64,000 nt of DNA from Planctomycetota bacterium. GTDB taxonomy: Bacteria > Planctomycetota > Planctomycetia > Pirellulales > Lacipirellulaceae. Position numbers and translations under genes: made by a program. The stretch covers positions 165,884-229,883 of the forward strand of contig JAKOXH010000017.1 of the NCBI GenBank assembly GCA_029781135.1, read 5' to 3'. Under the pieces are notes generated by a model. It did no database searches, was not told the DNA's origin, and saw only the letters and a program-made list of their open reading frames with translations. Each line of letters opens with the position of its first letter. Within the stretch, counting starts at the first letter, position 1. Shown here piece by piece: positions 18,149 to 26,171 of this stretch.

Positions 18149-19363
18149 TCATCGAATTGACTTCCGGCCGCCAATGCGCCGGCGGTTTGATCCCAAGAAC
18201 CCCATTAGACCGATAATAGCCAACCAGCTTGTGGCCGGTTCGGGAACGGCGGCCAACATGGCGACGAAGGCGCCGGCGCCGTTGCGGGCATCGTACGCTT
18301 TCTTAAAGAGCACGAAATCGGCGTGATTGTTGTGGAAATCGGCATTCAAGTCACCTTTTGCGTAGGCTTGCGACGCGGTGAGACCGGTTAAATCGGTCAA
18401 TTGGTTGCTGCGGAATTGAATCCAATCTGCCGTGTCAACAGCGCAGTCACCATTCAGGTCACCGATGCCGAAACAATACGGCAGGTCAAATTGGACGACG
18501 ACCGCCCGATGGTCGGAAGGGTACGGCTGAAGGGCGATATCGGTGCTGCCGTCGTTGGCGTTGTAGCCGAGCGTTTTGGCCGCGGTCGGTGTGACAGTTG
18601 CCCCTTTGTAATAGACGAAGTCGATGCGATCGTGAACTTCATTCGCCGAGATGTTTGGCGCGGGGGAGCCAGGGGTCCACGTAAATGCCGGGTCGGTAAC
18701 TTCATTAGGACGCAGCGCCCGGAACGCATCGACCAGCCCGGCATTGGCGACCGAGCGTGAGGTGGGCCAGTTGACTTTCATGCCGAAATGCATGCCGGCG
18801 GCGGCCGCCGCTGGCGTCCAGTCGAGATGAGATGGTTCATTGAAATCGCCGACGAGGAACGTGGGCGAGCCGGAGGCGAGCGCCGATGACATGCCGTTGA
18901 GGATCGGCGTCACGCTGCGCGAGGCCTGCGCCTGCGCGATGGCTTGGGCTTCGGTGGTGATTAGTCCGTCGCGAATGTCGTACGGTTGGTACGGATAGGC
19001 CGCGAGATGGACGTCGAATAGGTAGGCCTCGTGCGACGGCCCGAGCAGCAATTTCACACCCTGGCCAAGAACTTGAGTGATGGGGTAGCGGCTGATGATC
19101 GCCAAGTCGCTGTTGAAGCCTTGGTAATAGAAGCCCAGGGCGTTCGCAATGGACTGGGCGCTGCCGCCGACTTCTTGGATGCCAATGACATCGGCATTCG
19201 CCGCGTTAATGACATCCACAGTCCGCGAAAGCGGGCCGTACGAAGCGCCGCCTGTCAGGATATTGAACGACATGACCCTGAGCGGGTTGGCGCGAACATA
19301 CGACGAACTGAAGACGCAGAATAATAAGAGGGAAGCCAGTGAAAGGCAGGTAGGTCGCTTCAT
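18149..19363 (-). CDS. Secreted endonuclease/exonuclease/phosphatase-fold protein with dockerin-like and PEP-CTERM ends
   Basis: Start ATG 19363 (MKRPTCLSLASLLLFC) gives a signal peptide. Residues about 25-290 are an EEP metal-dependent phosphodiesterase domain: LRVMSFNILTGG, DVIGIQEVGG, FLVGDFNEPSH, and YPSDHRAVVVQF, which supply the Asn, Glu, Asp-Asn and Asp-His of the family active site. Next come two EF-hand-like dockerin loops (GDLNGDCAVDTADW and GDLNADFHNNHADF), then a PEP-CTERM sorting tail (VPEPATSWLAIIGLMGFLG plus RRR). It could cleave nucleic acid or phospholipid outside the cell. The C-terminal cassette matches that of the protein at 26172-27602. It follows the sulfotransferase gene by 29 bp on the same strand. 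Confidence 0.88.
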   Translation of the reverse strand: MKRPTCLSLASLLLFCVFSSSYVRANPLRVMSFNILTGGASYGPLSRTVDVINAANADVIGIQEVGGSAQSIANALGFYYQGFNSDLAIISRYPITQVLGQGVKLLLGPSHEAYLFDVHLAAYPYQPYDIRDGLITTEAQAIAQAQASRSVTPILNGMSSALASGSPTFLVGDFNEPSHLDWTPAAAAAGMHFGMKVNWPTSRSVANAGLVDAFRALRPNEVTDPAFTWTPGSPAPNISANEVHDRIDFVYYKGATVTPTAAKTLGYNANDGSTDIALQPYPSDHRAVVVQFDLPYCFGIGDLNGDCAVDTADWIQFRSNQLTDLTGLTASQAYAKGDLNADFHNNHADFVLFKKAYDARNGAGAFVAMLAAVPEPATSWLAIIGLMGFLGSNRRRIGGRKSIR

Positions 19364-19392
19364 CGAATGCTCACACATGGTGTAAACCACAA

Positions 19393-21057
19393 TCACGTTG
19401 GGATGTAACCGAAGGCCTCGACAAAGGGCCGCAGAATTTCTTGATACGGCGCGAGTTGTTTGGCGTAGTTTCGCCAGCGGCCCACCGAACTCGAATACAC
19501 GGGTTTGGTGACGGCTTCGTAGGTTGGTGAATGGACGTGCTTTTTCTGGGCCCGCCGATGATATTCTAACACCCGGTCGTCCCAAGGAAGGTCCAAAAAC
19601 TCAAGGACGCGGCGGGCCTGGCTTTCTAGGTCCGACACCATGTCTTCATAACGAATTTCGATCCACGGATTGCGGATGAGGGTGCGTAATTTGAGCCAGG
19701 CTTGCATCATCTTGGCATATTTTTTGGCCGTGTCTTCGAGCGTTAAGTAGTGGACGCTCACGGGATTCAGCGGCAACTGCTGTGAGAAGCAACTGATCAC
19801 GACATCGCGCGGGTCGCGCAGTGCGAAGAGCACTTTCATTTCGGGAAACACCCGCGCTACCAGCGGCAGCAGCATGGTTAGTTCGGGGTTTTTGTCAATG
19901 AGCAGCCGGCTGCCAATCGGCTCGCGGAGCGCGCCTTCCATACTGGTCCAATAGACTTGGCGGGCCTCATTGAGGTCGGCCAGCGGCAGGCGGTCGAGGG
20001 CCTCCGGCACGGGATCGGTCGTGTTCGCTTTGCGACCGAGCGGGCCATAAACCATTTCCGGCATGATTTGGAGTTCATCGGCACTGATGGCGCCGGTGTG
20101 ACTATCCAGAACTTGTTCGAGCAGCGTGGTGCCGCTGCGCGGATGGCTCGTGACGAGCGCCAGGCGGCCGGAGAGCGGGACCAATTCGCCCGCCGCGGCA
20201 GCCCAGCGCGCGCTATGCTCGGCCGTGAACGTCGCGATCGTTCGGCCGGATGCGCGAGCAATCGTCCACGCTTCATCCAAATGAGGGGCCGCCGCACCAC
20301 TGAAGATCTTCTTTGCTCGCGTGAGGGCGTCAAAGGCCTCGTCGTATTGTCCCGCCTTATCGTGGAGCGCGGCAAGCTGATACCACGAATCCGCAATTAC
20401 GCCGAGCGCCGCCTTTTTTTCGTCCACGATGGTTTGCCAGCACGACTGAGCCGCTTCGATATTACCGACGCGGCGGTCGATCACGGCCGACTGGTAATGT
20501 GCTTTGTAAAAGTGCGGAGCGATTCGAATCGCCTCGTCGATGCAGCGCCGCGCACTTGCCAAGTCGTGCAGGCGTTCGTGCATTTTGGCAAGATCGAGCA
20601 AGGTTTGCGGTTTGTCGGGTGAATCCGGGGCGAGTTCCAGCGCTCGATTGAGACAGGCGATTGCACGATCGAACTGCTGAATCTGCTGGTACGATTGCCC
20701 CAGCATTCGTTGCAGCTGCGGATCGTTGGGATGGAGCGTGTTCGCCAGATCGACCAATTTCTCAGCATCCGCGAAGCGATAGCGCAGCGCATAGGCCCGG
20801 GCGACATCAACGAGCAGAATTGGGTTATGGGAATCGCGGGCCAGCGCGCGTTCGTAATACCAGATGGCTTCGTCGTAGCGGCCTTGGTCCCACGCGGCCT
20901 GGGCCTTTTGCACGCGGACATCGGCGATCGGCGGCGCCCCCGGCGGAACGACCGCGCCGCCGGCGTGGTTGGCGGCCCGCTTGGCTTCGAGCTTACGCCG
21001 CTGGCCGACGGTAGGCGGTTTCTGGCGACCGTGTTTTCTATCCGGTTTACGAGGCAT
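19393..21057 (-). CDS. TPR-repeat sulfotransferase
   Basis: Transfers sulfuryl from PAPS to an unknown acceptor. The N-terminus is basic (MPRKPDRKHGRQKPPTVGQR), followed by about six tetratricopeptide repeats (residues 48-260), then a sulfotransferase domain. The 5'-phosphosulfate loop is TSHPRSGTTLLEQVLDSH near residue 303, with the 3'-phosphate site around FALRDPRDVVISCFSQQ. No signal peptide, so cytoplasmic. The TPR-sulfotransferase arrangement is common in planctomycetes and proteobacteria and resembles tyrosyl-protein sulfotransferases; the acceptor could be protein or glycan. Together with the sulfatase at 1-1709 it shows that sulfate esters are both made and broken by this organism. 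Confidence 0.92.
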   Translation of the reverse strand: MPRKPDRKHGRQKPPTVGQRRKLEAKRAANHAGGAVVPPGAPPIADVRVQKAQAAWDQGRYDEAIWYYERALARDSHNPILLVDVARAYALRYRFADAEKLVDLANTLHPNDPQLQRMLGQSYQQIQQFDRAIACLNRALELAPDSPDKPQTLLDLAKMHERLHDLASARRCIDEAIRIAPHFYKAHYQSAVIDRRVGNIEAAQSCWQTIVDEKKAALGVIADSWYQLAALHDKAGQYDEAFDALTRAKKIFSGAAAPHLDEAWTIARASGRTIATFTAEHSARWAAAAGELVPLSGRLALVTSHPRSGTTLLEQVLDSHTGAISADELQIMPEMVYGPLGRKANTTDPVPEALDRLPLADLNEARQVYWTSMEGALREPIGSRLLIDKNPELTMLLPLVARVFPEMKVLFALRDPRDVVISCFSQQLPLNPVSVHYLTLEDTAKKYAKMMQAWLKLRTLIRNPWIEIRYEDMVSDLESQARRVLEFLDLPWDDRVLEYHRRAQKKHVHSPTYEAVTKPVYSSSVGRWRNYAKQLAPYQEILRPFVEAFGYIPT

Positions 21058-21200
21058 ATGCTACGCCATGACGATCCGCCAGCCTTGGGTGTGCACGTCG
21101 AACCGCGCTATTGATCTATTGTAATTGACGCCGACCAACGCGGACATGATGCGGCGTCATTCAGGGCCAACCAGGTTATTAGGTTAGGGAAGTTGTAGCC

Positions 21201-21284
21201 GGGTGGCATGGCCTCGGAGGTACTCCTACGTGGCCATGTTTCTCGAGCGATTCCATGCTCACGCTTCGCGAGAGCATGCCACCC
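21201..21284. repeat. GGGTGGCATG...CATGCCACCC palindromic repeat
   Basis: Ends GGGTGGCATG and CATGCCACCC are exact inverted copies; the interior contains a second inverted pair around CATGCTCACGC. It lies in the 499-bp gene-free gap 21058-21556. Confidence 0.7.
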
Positions 21285-21366
21285 TTTGGGCTCAATGTGA
21301 AAACCTGAAAAACTGCTGGGCCCTGGTCATTGAACCCCGTAGGGTGGGTGAGGCAATGGGTAGGTG

Positions 21367-21446
21367 TGCCGTGTGCCCACGGCTTGGGGTGGGCATGTCC
21401 GCTTCACGAATGCAGCATGGCCACTTCGAACAGTGGCCAGGGCACG
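21367..21446. repeat. Diverged reverse-orientation copy of the twin-hairpin repeat
   Basis: Read on the minus strand it shows the same order as 11731-11842: a hairpin of GGCCACTG/AGTGGCC type, then GCCCAC...CCGTGGGC. Spacing is preserved but sequence has drifted. Confidence 0.55.
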
Positions 21447-21484
21447 CTTGCGGCAGATGGGGCAGAAACTGGCGGCTATGCCCC

Positions 21485-21526
21485 AACAAACAAAACGCGG
21501 CCGACTGCCAGTTGGCAATCGGCCGC
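21485..21526 (-). terminator. Rho-independent terminator of the PEP-CTERM gene at 21557-22297
   Basis: On the minus strand GCGGCCGATTGCCA, loop AC(T), TGGCAGTCGGCCGC forms a stem of about 13 bp with one mismatch, followed by TTTTGTTTGTT. It sits 30 bp past the gene's stop. Confidence 0.85.
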
Positions 21527-21556
21527 AACGGAAACCAGAGGTCAAGTCAGCTGCGT

Positions 21557-22297
21557 TTAGCGGCGTCGACGAAGGCCCAACAGGGATAGTCCGCTCATGC
21601 CCACCAGAATCAATGTTGCCGGTTCAGGAACGACATCCAACGAGGCGTCATCGACCGCACTATCTTTGCGGGCGAAGAACCCAACCCCGACCGGGTGGCC
21701 AATTTCTGGAGCACCGGCGGCAACGAAGTGCTGGATGCTCAGCTTGACCCAGTTGGCCTGGCTTTGGACGTCCGACATAGCGGCGCCACGAGCAGGAATC
21801 TCTGTCGTGAAGAGGTGACTGGTCAGAGAATTGGCGTCGCTGAACGGTACATTTCCATCGAAAATGTACATGAACAGACCATTGGTCTCGTTCAAATCGA
21901 CATCATTCTGAGCCCAGATCGAGAACGTGTATGTCTTGCCCGCCTCGAACACGGCACTGGTTTCTTGGGCATTGTAATTGACCAAGCCGTGCATGGCCTG
22001 ATTGCCGGTTCGTGGGGACGGTCGCTTCGTGAAGGTCGTGCTTTCAGCGTAGACCGCATTGTAGAGCCAGGCGCTATGGCCATCATCTTGCGTGTAGCCC
22101 GGCGGACTGTCTAAATCATCGACCCAAGCGCTCGTGGGTCGATATTCATTCGAGTAGGCGTAGCCGATGGACGGGACCACGTACGCCTCGAAACTTGGGT
22201 CGCCTAGGGGGATGTTAATGGCATAAGCACTGGGCACCCAAATTCCCGCGGCGACGATGGCCGCCGAGAGTTTCTTCCACCATCTTGTAACCTTCAT
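21557..22297 (-). CDS. PEP-CTERM surface protein
   Basis: Exported protein of unknown function, 246 residues. It has a signal peptide (MKVTRWWKKLSAAIVAAGIW, cleavage after AYA), a single beta-rich domain opening INIPLGDPSFEAYVV, and a minimal PEP-CTERM end (VPEPATLILVGMSGLSLLG, then RRRR). PEP-CTERM tails direct proteins to an exosortase for processing at the envelope. The body is closely similar to the N-terminal half of the protein at 27681-29048 (shared WVDDLDSPPG, SPRTGNQAMHGL, KTYTFSIWAQND, NETNG, FDGNVPF), so the two are paralogues; this copy lacks the dockerin-like extension. A strong terminator follows. Confidence 0.85.
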   Translation of the reverse strand: MKVTRWWKKLSAAIVAAGIWVPSAYAINIPLGDPSFEAYVVPSIGYAYSNEYRPTSAWVDDLDSPPGYTQDDGHSAWLYNAVYAESTTFTKRPSPRTGNQAMHGLVNYNAQETSAVFEAGKTYTFSIWAQNDVDLNETNGLFMYIFDGNVPFSDANSLTSHLFTTEIPARGAAMSDVQSQANWVKLSIQHFVAAGAPEIGHPVGVGFFARKDSAVDDASLDVVPEPATLILVGMSGLSLLGLRRRR

Positions 22298-22773
22298 TAG
22301 GGCTAATCTCCGCGTGGGTTCGTCAGAAGAAATTACAGAATCTCCGCACTTTTAATTTAATTACCAAGCGGGGGGCTGCAACGTTTTTTCGCGCAGATTA
22401 TTTGTTTTTTCCAGTCATGGGCATGGTCATCCATTCATGATACGAACGATTATGGCTTTCCCCGGCTTTTCCCGACGATGGCAGATATAGAGGAAATGTC
22501 GGCGTCCTACGCGGGCAGGGCCGGTCACATATTGAAGCTGGGAAGACTTGTGGGAGCTGGGAAGACTTGTGGGAGGGGTCTCCGACCCCGATGAGGCGTC
22601 GCACTTCAAGCCGTTCACGAAGTTCGCGCGAAATCGGCGTCGGAGACGCCTCCCACATCGTTTGGTTAGGATTAACTCCCACATCGTTTGACTAGATTGA
22701 ATAACGGATCGGTCCTGCTCAATGCGGGTTGACCATTGGTTTTGAGGCTCTTTCGCAGTGTATTCTTAGTCGT
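22298..22773. repeat. Intergenic repeat with short duplications at both edges
   Basis: No gene. A palindrome at 22569-22656 (GTGGGAGGGGTCTCCGACCC to CGGAGACGCCTCCCAC) belongs to the 17002-17072 family. On its left a 19-bp unit AGCTGGGAAGACTTGTGGG is tandemly doubled (22536-22573). On its right CTCCCACATCGTTTG occurs twice (22650-22664, 22676-22690). The rest holds the divergent promoters of the PEP-CTERM gene and the XylR-type regulator. Confidence 0.7.
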
Positions 22774-23934
22774 ATGGGCATAAGTCGCCGCGTTTGCTTG
22801 CTGATCGATACCTCGACCTCTTGGGGCTCGCGCCTGATCAAGGGGGTGAGCCGCCACGCGCAGGAGGTAGGCGATTGGTTCATCCATGTCGAGCCTTGGG
22901 GGCGTTATGAGCGGTTTCGTGTGCCGCAGGGCTGGGATGGCGATGGGATCATCGCCCGGATCAGCGAGCAATCGCTGGCCGACGAAATCACAGCGATGGG
23001 CTGGCCGGCGGTGAATTTGTCTTGGTTTCCGGCCAAGGGAGCGCGTATCGCCCAATGCACGGTCGACCCGGTGATCAGCGGGGAAATGGCGGCCGAATAC
23101 TTCCTTTCCGCGGGGCACCAGCAATTTGGTTTTTGTGGTCCGCTGCGCGAGCTCGAATATAAGGATGGTTACGCCGAGTCGTTTTGCGGTGCGCTGAAGA
23201 AAAAGGGACACTCTTGTAGCGTCTATCAGTCTCCCGGCGGCGATCAGCAATCGATCGCCTGGGAAGTTCAGTTGGCGAGTTTGGTCGAGTGGCTGCAGCA
23301 ACTGCCGCGGCCGGTGGCGGTGCTTTGTTGGAGTGCGGCGCGCGGCCGGCAGGTTACGGAAGCGTGTCATTACGCGGGCATTCGCGTGCCGGACGAAGTC
23401 GCCGTGCTCGGCGGCGATCACGACGAGCTGATGTCGCACATTTCAAGCCCGCCGTTATCGACGATCGACCAGCCCGCCGAGCAAATTGGTTACGAGGCAG
23501 CGCGGTTGCTCGAAGGTATGATGCGGGGCAAGAAACCGCGGAAGACGCCGCTCTTGTTTCCGCCGACGCGGATCATCGTGCGGCATTCGACCGATACGCT
23601 GGCAATCGACGACGAGATCGTGCGCGATGCACTGCGCTATATCCGGCATCGAGCGGTGGAAGGCATTCGGGTATCGGACGTGGTGCGCGAGTTGGCCGTG
23701 GCGCGGCGGGCGCTAGAGCAACGGTTCGTCCTGTTGGTGGGCCGAACGCCGGCGGCCGAGATTCGGCGGGTGCGGATCGAGGCGGCCAAGCGGATGCTCG
23801 TGGAAACGGATCGCTCGATTGCCCACATTAGCCGGGCGACGGGGTTTGGCCACCAGGATTTGTTTTCGCGGGTCTTCCGCCGAGCGGTTGGGCAAACGCC
23901 GAGCCAATTTCGCCAGCAGCACCAGCACGATTAA
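22774..23934 (+). CDS. XylR-type sugar-responsive regulator (LacI-like sensor plus AraC DNA-binding domain)
   Basis: DNA-binding activator or repressor sensing a sugar. Residues 1-270 are a periplasmic-binding-protein-like sensor (RRVCLLIDTSTSWGSRLIKGV at the start; VPDEVAVLGGDHDELMSHISSPPLSTID in the second lobe). Residues about 285-385 form an AraC double HTH (VSDVVRELAVARRALEQRF and ISRATGFGHQDLFSRVFRRAVGQTPSQFR). This order is that of E. coli XylR and its many planctomycete relatives. Start ATG 22774 (MGISRR) is preferred because family members begin just before the sensor; an in-frame start 45 bp upstream exists. No sugar gene is adjacent, so the target is not evident; the next gene is a pseudopilin. 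Confidence 0.88.
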   Translation: MGISRRVCLLIDTSTSWGSRLIKGVSRHAQEVGDWFIHVEPWGRYERFRVPQGWDGDGIIARISEQSLADEITAMGWPAVNLSWFPAKGARIAQCTVDPVISGEMAAEYFLSAGHQQFGFCGPLRELEYKDGYAESFCGALKKKGHSCSVYQSPGGDQQSIAWEVQLASLVEWLQQLPRPVAVLCWSAARGRQVTEACHYAGIRVPDEVAVLGGDHDELMSHISSPPLSTIDQPAEQIGYEAARLLEGMMRGKKPRKTPLLFPPTRIIVRHSTDTLAIDDEIVRDALRYIRHRAVEGIRVSDVVRELAVARRALEQRFVLLVGRTPAAEIRRVRIEAAKRMLVETDRSIAHISRATGFGHQDLFSRVFRRAVGQTPSQFRQQHQHD

Positions 23935-24225
23935 GCGCGTCGGTCTGAGGCCGATAAGGCCCAAGCTAAATTGCTAACTCTTCTGGTGGGTGAATTGCCA
24001 AAAAAAATGCGCGAGAAGGCGGGCCGTATCGGCGGCAAAAACTGGGGCTTTGTGTAGAATCAAGGCTATCAATCGATGCTGTCCTGTCGAAGGCGGCCCG
24101 GGGTCGCGGAACCTTCGCAGGGCGGCGGGTACGTTGCGCGATGGATCACCACGATGTGGTCCCCAAGAGCGCTCCAAATTGGGTAGGGTGCGTTTATTCT
24201 TTTCGTCCGAATGAGGGAGGCCTCT

Positions 24226-25362
24226 GTGGCAAAGCGCCGTTCAGCTCATCGCGCGTTCAGCTATGTAGGGGCCGCGAGCCGAGCGGCCCGGCGAAATCGT
24301 CCGCCTCGGCTCGGCGGACCTACCGCCCGACATGGTTTCACACTGGTGGAACTGCTGGTGGTGATCGCGATCATCGGCATCCTGGTGGCCCTCTTGTTAC
24401 CGGCGATTCAAGCGGCCCGCGAAGCCGCACGCCGATCCCAGTGCACGAACCATCTTAAGCAGTTCACGCTAGCCGCGCTTAACTACGAGAACACGAAGAA
24501 GGAGTTCCCTCGGCTCTACACTTGGATAAAGCCTCAGCCGCAGCGCGAAGGGGCACCAGATCACGGTTTCCACATCTATATTCTGCCCTACATGGAATAC
24601 CAATCTGTATACGATCAATATGATTTCAACTCTTCGTGGAGTTCCTTTAAGAATAATCTGAATGCCTCGGCGGCATACATACCGGAGTTCATTTGTCCAA
24701 CTGCTCCGCCGCCAGCGGATCGAGACGTAGAGCCTGGCAATCGCGATAAGAATTTAACAACCCGGCCTTACAGCGACTATGCAGTCAATGGCCGAATTGC
24801 ACCGAGCGCTACGAAGGTGTTAACAAACAATTGTTCAGACACGGGTGTCACCAAGAACCGACCCGATTGGCAGAACTTCTTTACAGGAGTTCCCGAGTAC
24901 GAGGACTATGATCCCAATGGTTGTCCGTCGGAAATAGTTCCCAATCCGTCTCCTCCCCCTTCAGTGATTATTAAGAAGCAAACCGGGCATACAACTTTTG
25001 CCCAATGCACGGATGGTGCGTCGCACACCATCATGTTTTCGCCGGATGCAGGTCGGCCAATGAAGTTTGAGGACGGGGAGAATAGAAATGTTTATAGTTC
25101 CAGCGGTGTTTGGCTAAATCCGGTTTCGGGAGCACGGTGGGCAAGTCCCGACTCAGAATTTTGGACGCACAACATCTGCGCTGGAACTCGTTCAATGATC
25201 AACTGCAATAACGACAACGAAGTTTACTCGTTCCATGTGGGCGGGGGTTATTTCTCGTTTGCCGACGGATCGGTGCATTTTCTGGCTGATTCGCTCGATA
25301 TTGACGTGCAGGTTTCACTGAACACGCGTGCCGGTGAGGATCAAGCTACTGGCGTTGATTAA
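24226..25362 (+). CDS. DUF1559 pseudopilin-like protein
   Basis: Class III signal/prepilin-like protein of the very large planctomycete DUF1559 family. The methylation motif is [35 protein letters not shown], giving one N-terminal membrane helix after leader cleavage. The C-terminal H-x9-DG motif is [21 protein letters not shown] choose GTG 24226 because AGGGAGG ends 5 bp upstream; ATG 24211 is the alternative. The leader is then 37 residues, long for the family, and residues 13-36 are translated from a palindromic repeat (24265-24323). A small lipoprotein gene follows, the usual partner. Function of the family is unproven; surface or pilus-like roles are proposed. Confidence 0.9.
   Translation: MAKRRSAHRAFSYVGAASRAARRNRPPRLGGPTARHGFTLVELLVVIAIIGILVALLLPAIQAAREAARRSQCTNHLKQFTLAALNYENTKKEFPRLYTWIKPQPQREGAPDHGFHIYILPYMEYQSVYDQYDFNSSWSSFKNNLNASAAYIPEFICPTAPPPADRDVEPGNRDKNLTTRPYSDYAVNGRIAPSATKVLTNNCSDTGVTKNRPDWQNFFTGVPEYEDYDPNGCPSEIVPNPSPPPSVIIKKQTGHTTFAQCTDGASHTIMFSPDAGRPMKFEDGENRNVYSSSGVWLNPVSGARWASPDSEFWTHNICAGTRSMINCNNDNEVYSFHVGGGYFSFADGSVHFLADSLDIDVQVSLNTRAGEDQATGVD
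24265..24323. repeat. Palindromic repeat inside the prepilin leader coding sequence
   Basis: GTAGGGGCCGCGAGCCGAGC and, after a short loop, CCGCCTCGGCTCGGCGGACC with TAC, form an imperfect inverted repeat bounded by GTAGG and CCTAC. It looks like the GTAGGTCCGCCGAGCCGAGG-type intergenic repeats of planctomycetes but lies in frame within a gene. Confidence 0.65.
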
Positions 25363-25537
25363 CGCGGTTGATGGGCAGATCTGCATTGAAGAACCAGGCT
25401 GCTTCGATCCTGCGGTCATTTCAAATTTGGTCGTCGATCAGCCACAAACTATTTCGGTAGCGATGGAAACGAGCATGCTTAGGAAAACGACCTTCATGCG
25501 CTGTCGTCAGGCCACAGGTGGTCGTTTATTTGAGTTG

Positions 25538-26026
25538 ATGAATCGCCATCGGACGACGACTTCGAAAGCAATCGTGATCCTGTTGATCATGTTCTCCGTA
25601 TCAACAGGAGGATGTAATCATAAATCACGTCTTAGTGTGTCGCCGGTCAGGGGCAGGGTCATATATCGCGGACAAGGGGTTCCAAATGCGATTGTAATGT
25701 TCTTTTCTAGTGATGGGGCGAAAGAAGAAGCAAAGAAAATGCACCCCTTTGCCTATGCAGACGCACAAGGCAATTTTGATTTGAAGACCTACCGGGATGG
25801 TGATGGAGCGCCTCCGGGAAAGTATCGAGTGAGCGTAATTGCTCCTGGCACGAGCATGGGGAGCGGCGGAAAAGACCGGCCGGCAGGGGAGGCGGCAGTT
25901 GCACCAGGCTCCGCGGTAAACATTCCGCCGAATATCGCCAAGAAATACGGAAACGCAGATACCTCTGGCATTGAGGTGACGGTGCAGCAAGGGGAGAACA
26001 ATTTGCCGCCGTTTGAGCTGAAGTGA
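25538..26026 (+). CDS. Small lipoprotein with carboxypeptidase-regulatory-like (transthyretin-like) domain
   Basis: Partner lipoprotein often found beside DUF1559 genes. Start ATG 25538 gives MNRHRTTTSKAIVILLIMFS and a lipobox V-S-T-G-G-C; other in-frame ATG codons upstream (25463, 25475) would make an unusually long n-region. The mature part is one beta-sandwich: VSPVRGRVIYRGQGVPNAIVMFFSSDG, FAYADAQGNFDLKTYRDGDGAPPGKYRVSVIAPG, closing PPFELK. 162 residues. Probably anchored in an envelope membrane. The actual role is unknown. Confidence 0.82.
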   Translation: MNRHRTTTSKAIVILLIMFSVSTGGCNHKSRLSVSPVRGRVIYRGQGVPNAIVMFFSSDGAKEEAKKMHPFAYADAQGNFDLKTYRDGDGAPPGKYRVSVIAPGTSMGSGGKDRPAGEAAVAPGSAVNIPPNIAKKYGNADTSGIEVTVQQGENNLPPFELK

Positions 26027-26171
26027 GGCGGCAGATCGCCGAAAAATTCACAGGAAAAATGCGCAAAAAACACGCGAAAATGTTGACGCGGCGACTAAAA
26101 TAGGGGGCAGCGAACCGCCGTGGGCATGCCATCGGCCCAGGATTGAATGACATCTTTTTGGAGATTGACCG

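Noticed and set aside
18149..19585. Longer start for the EEP-domain protein
   Set aside because: The extra residues would overlap the sulfotransferase gene and precede a clear signal peptide at MKRPTCLSL, so the start at 19363 is used.
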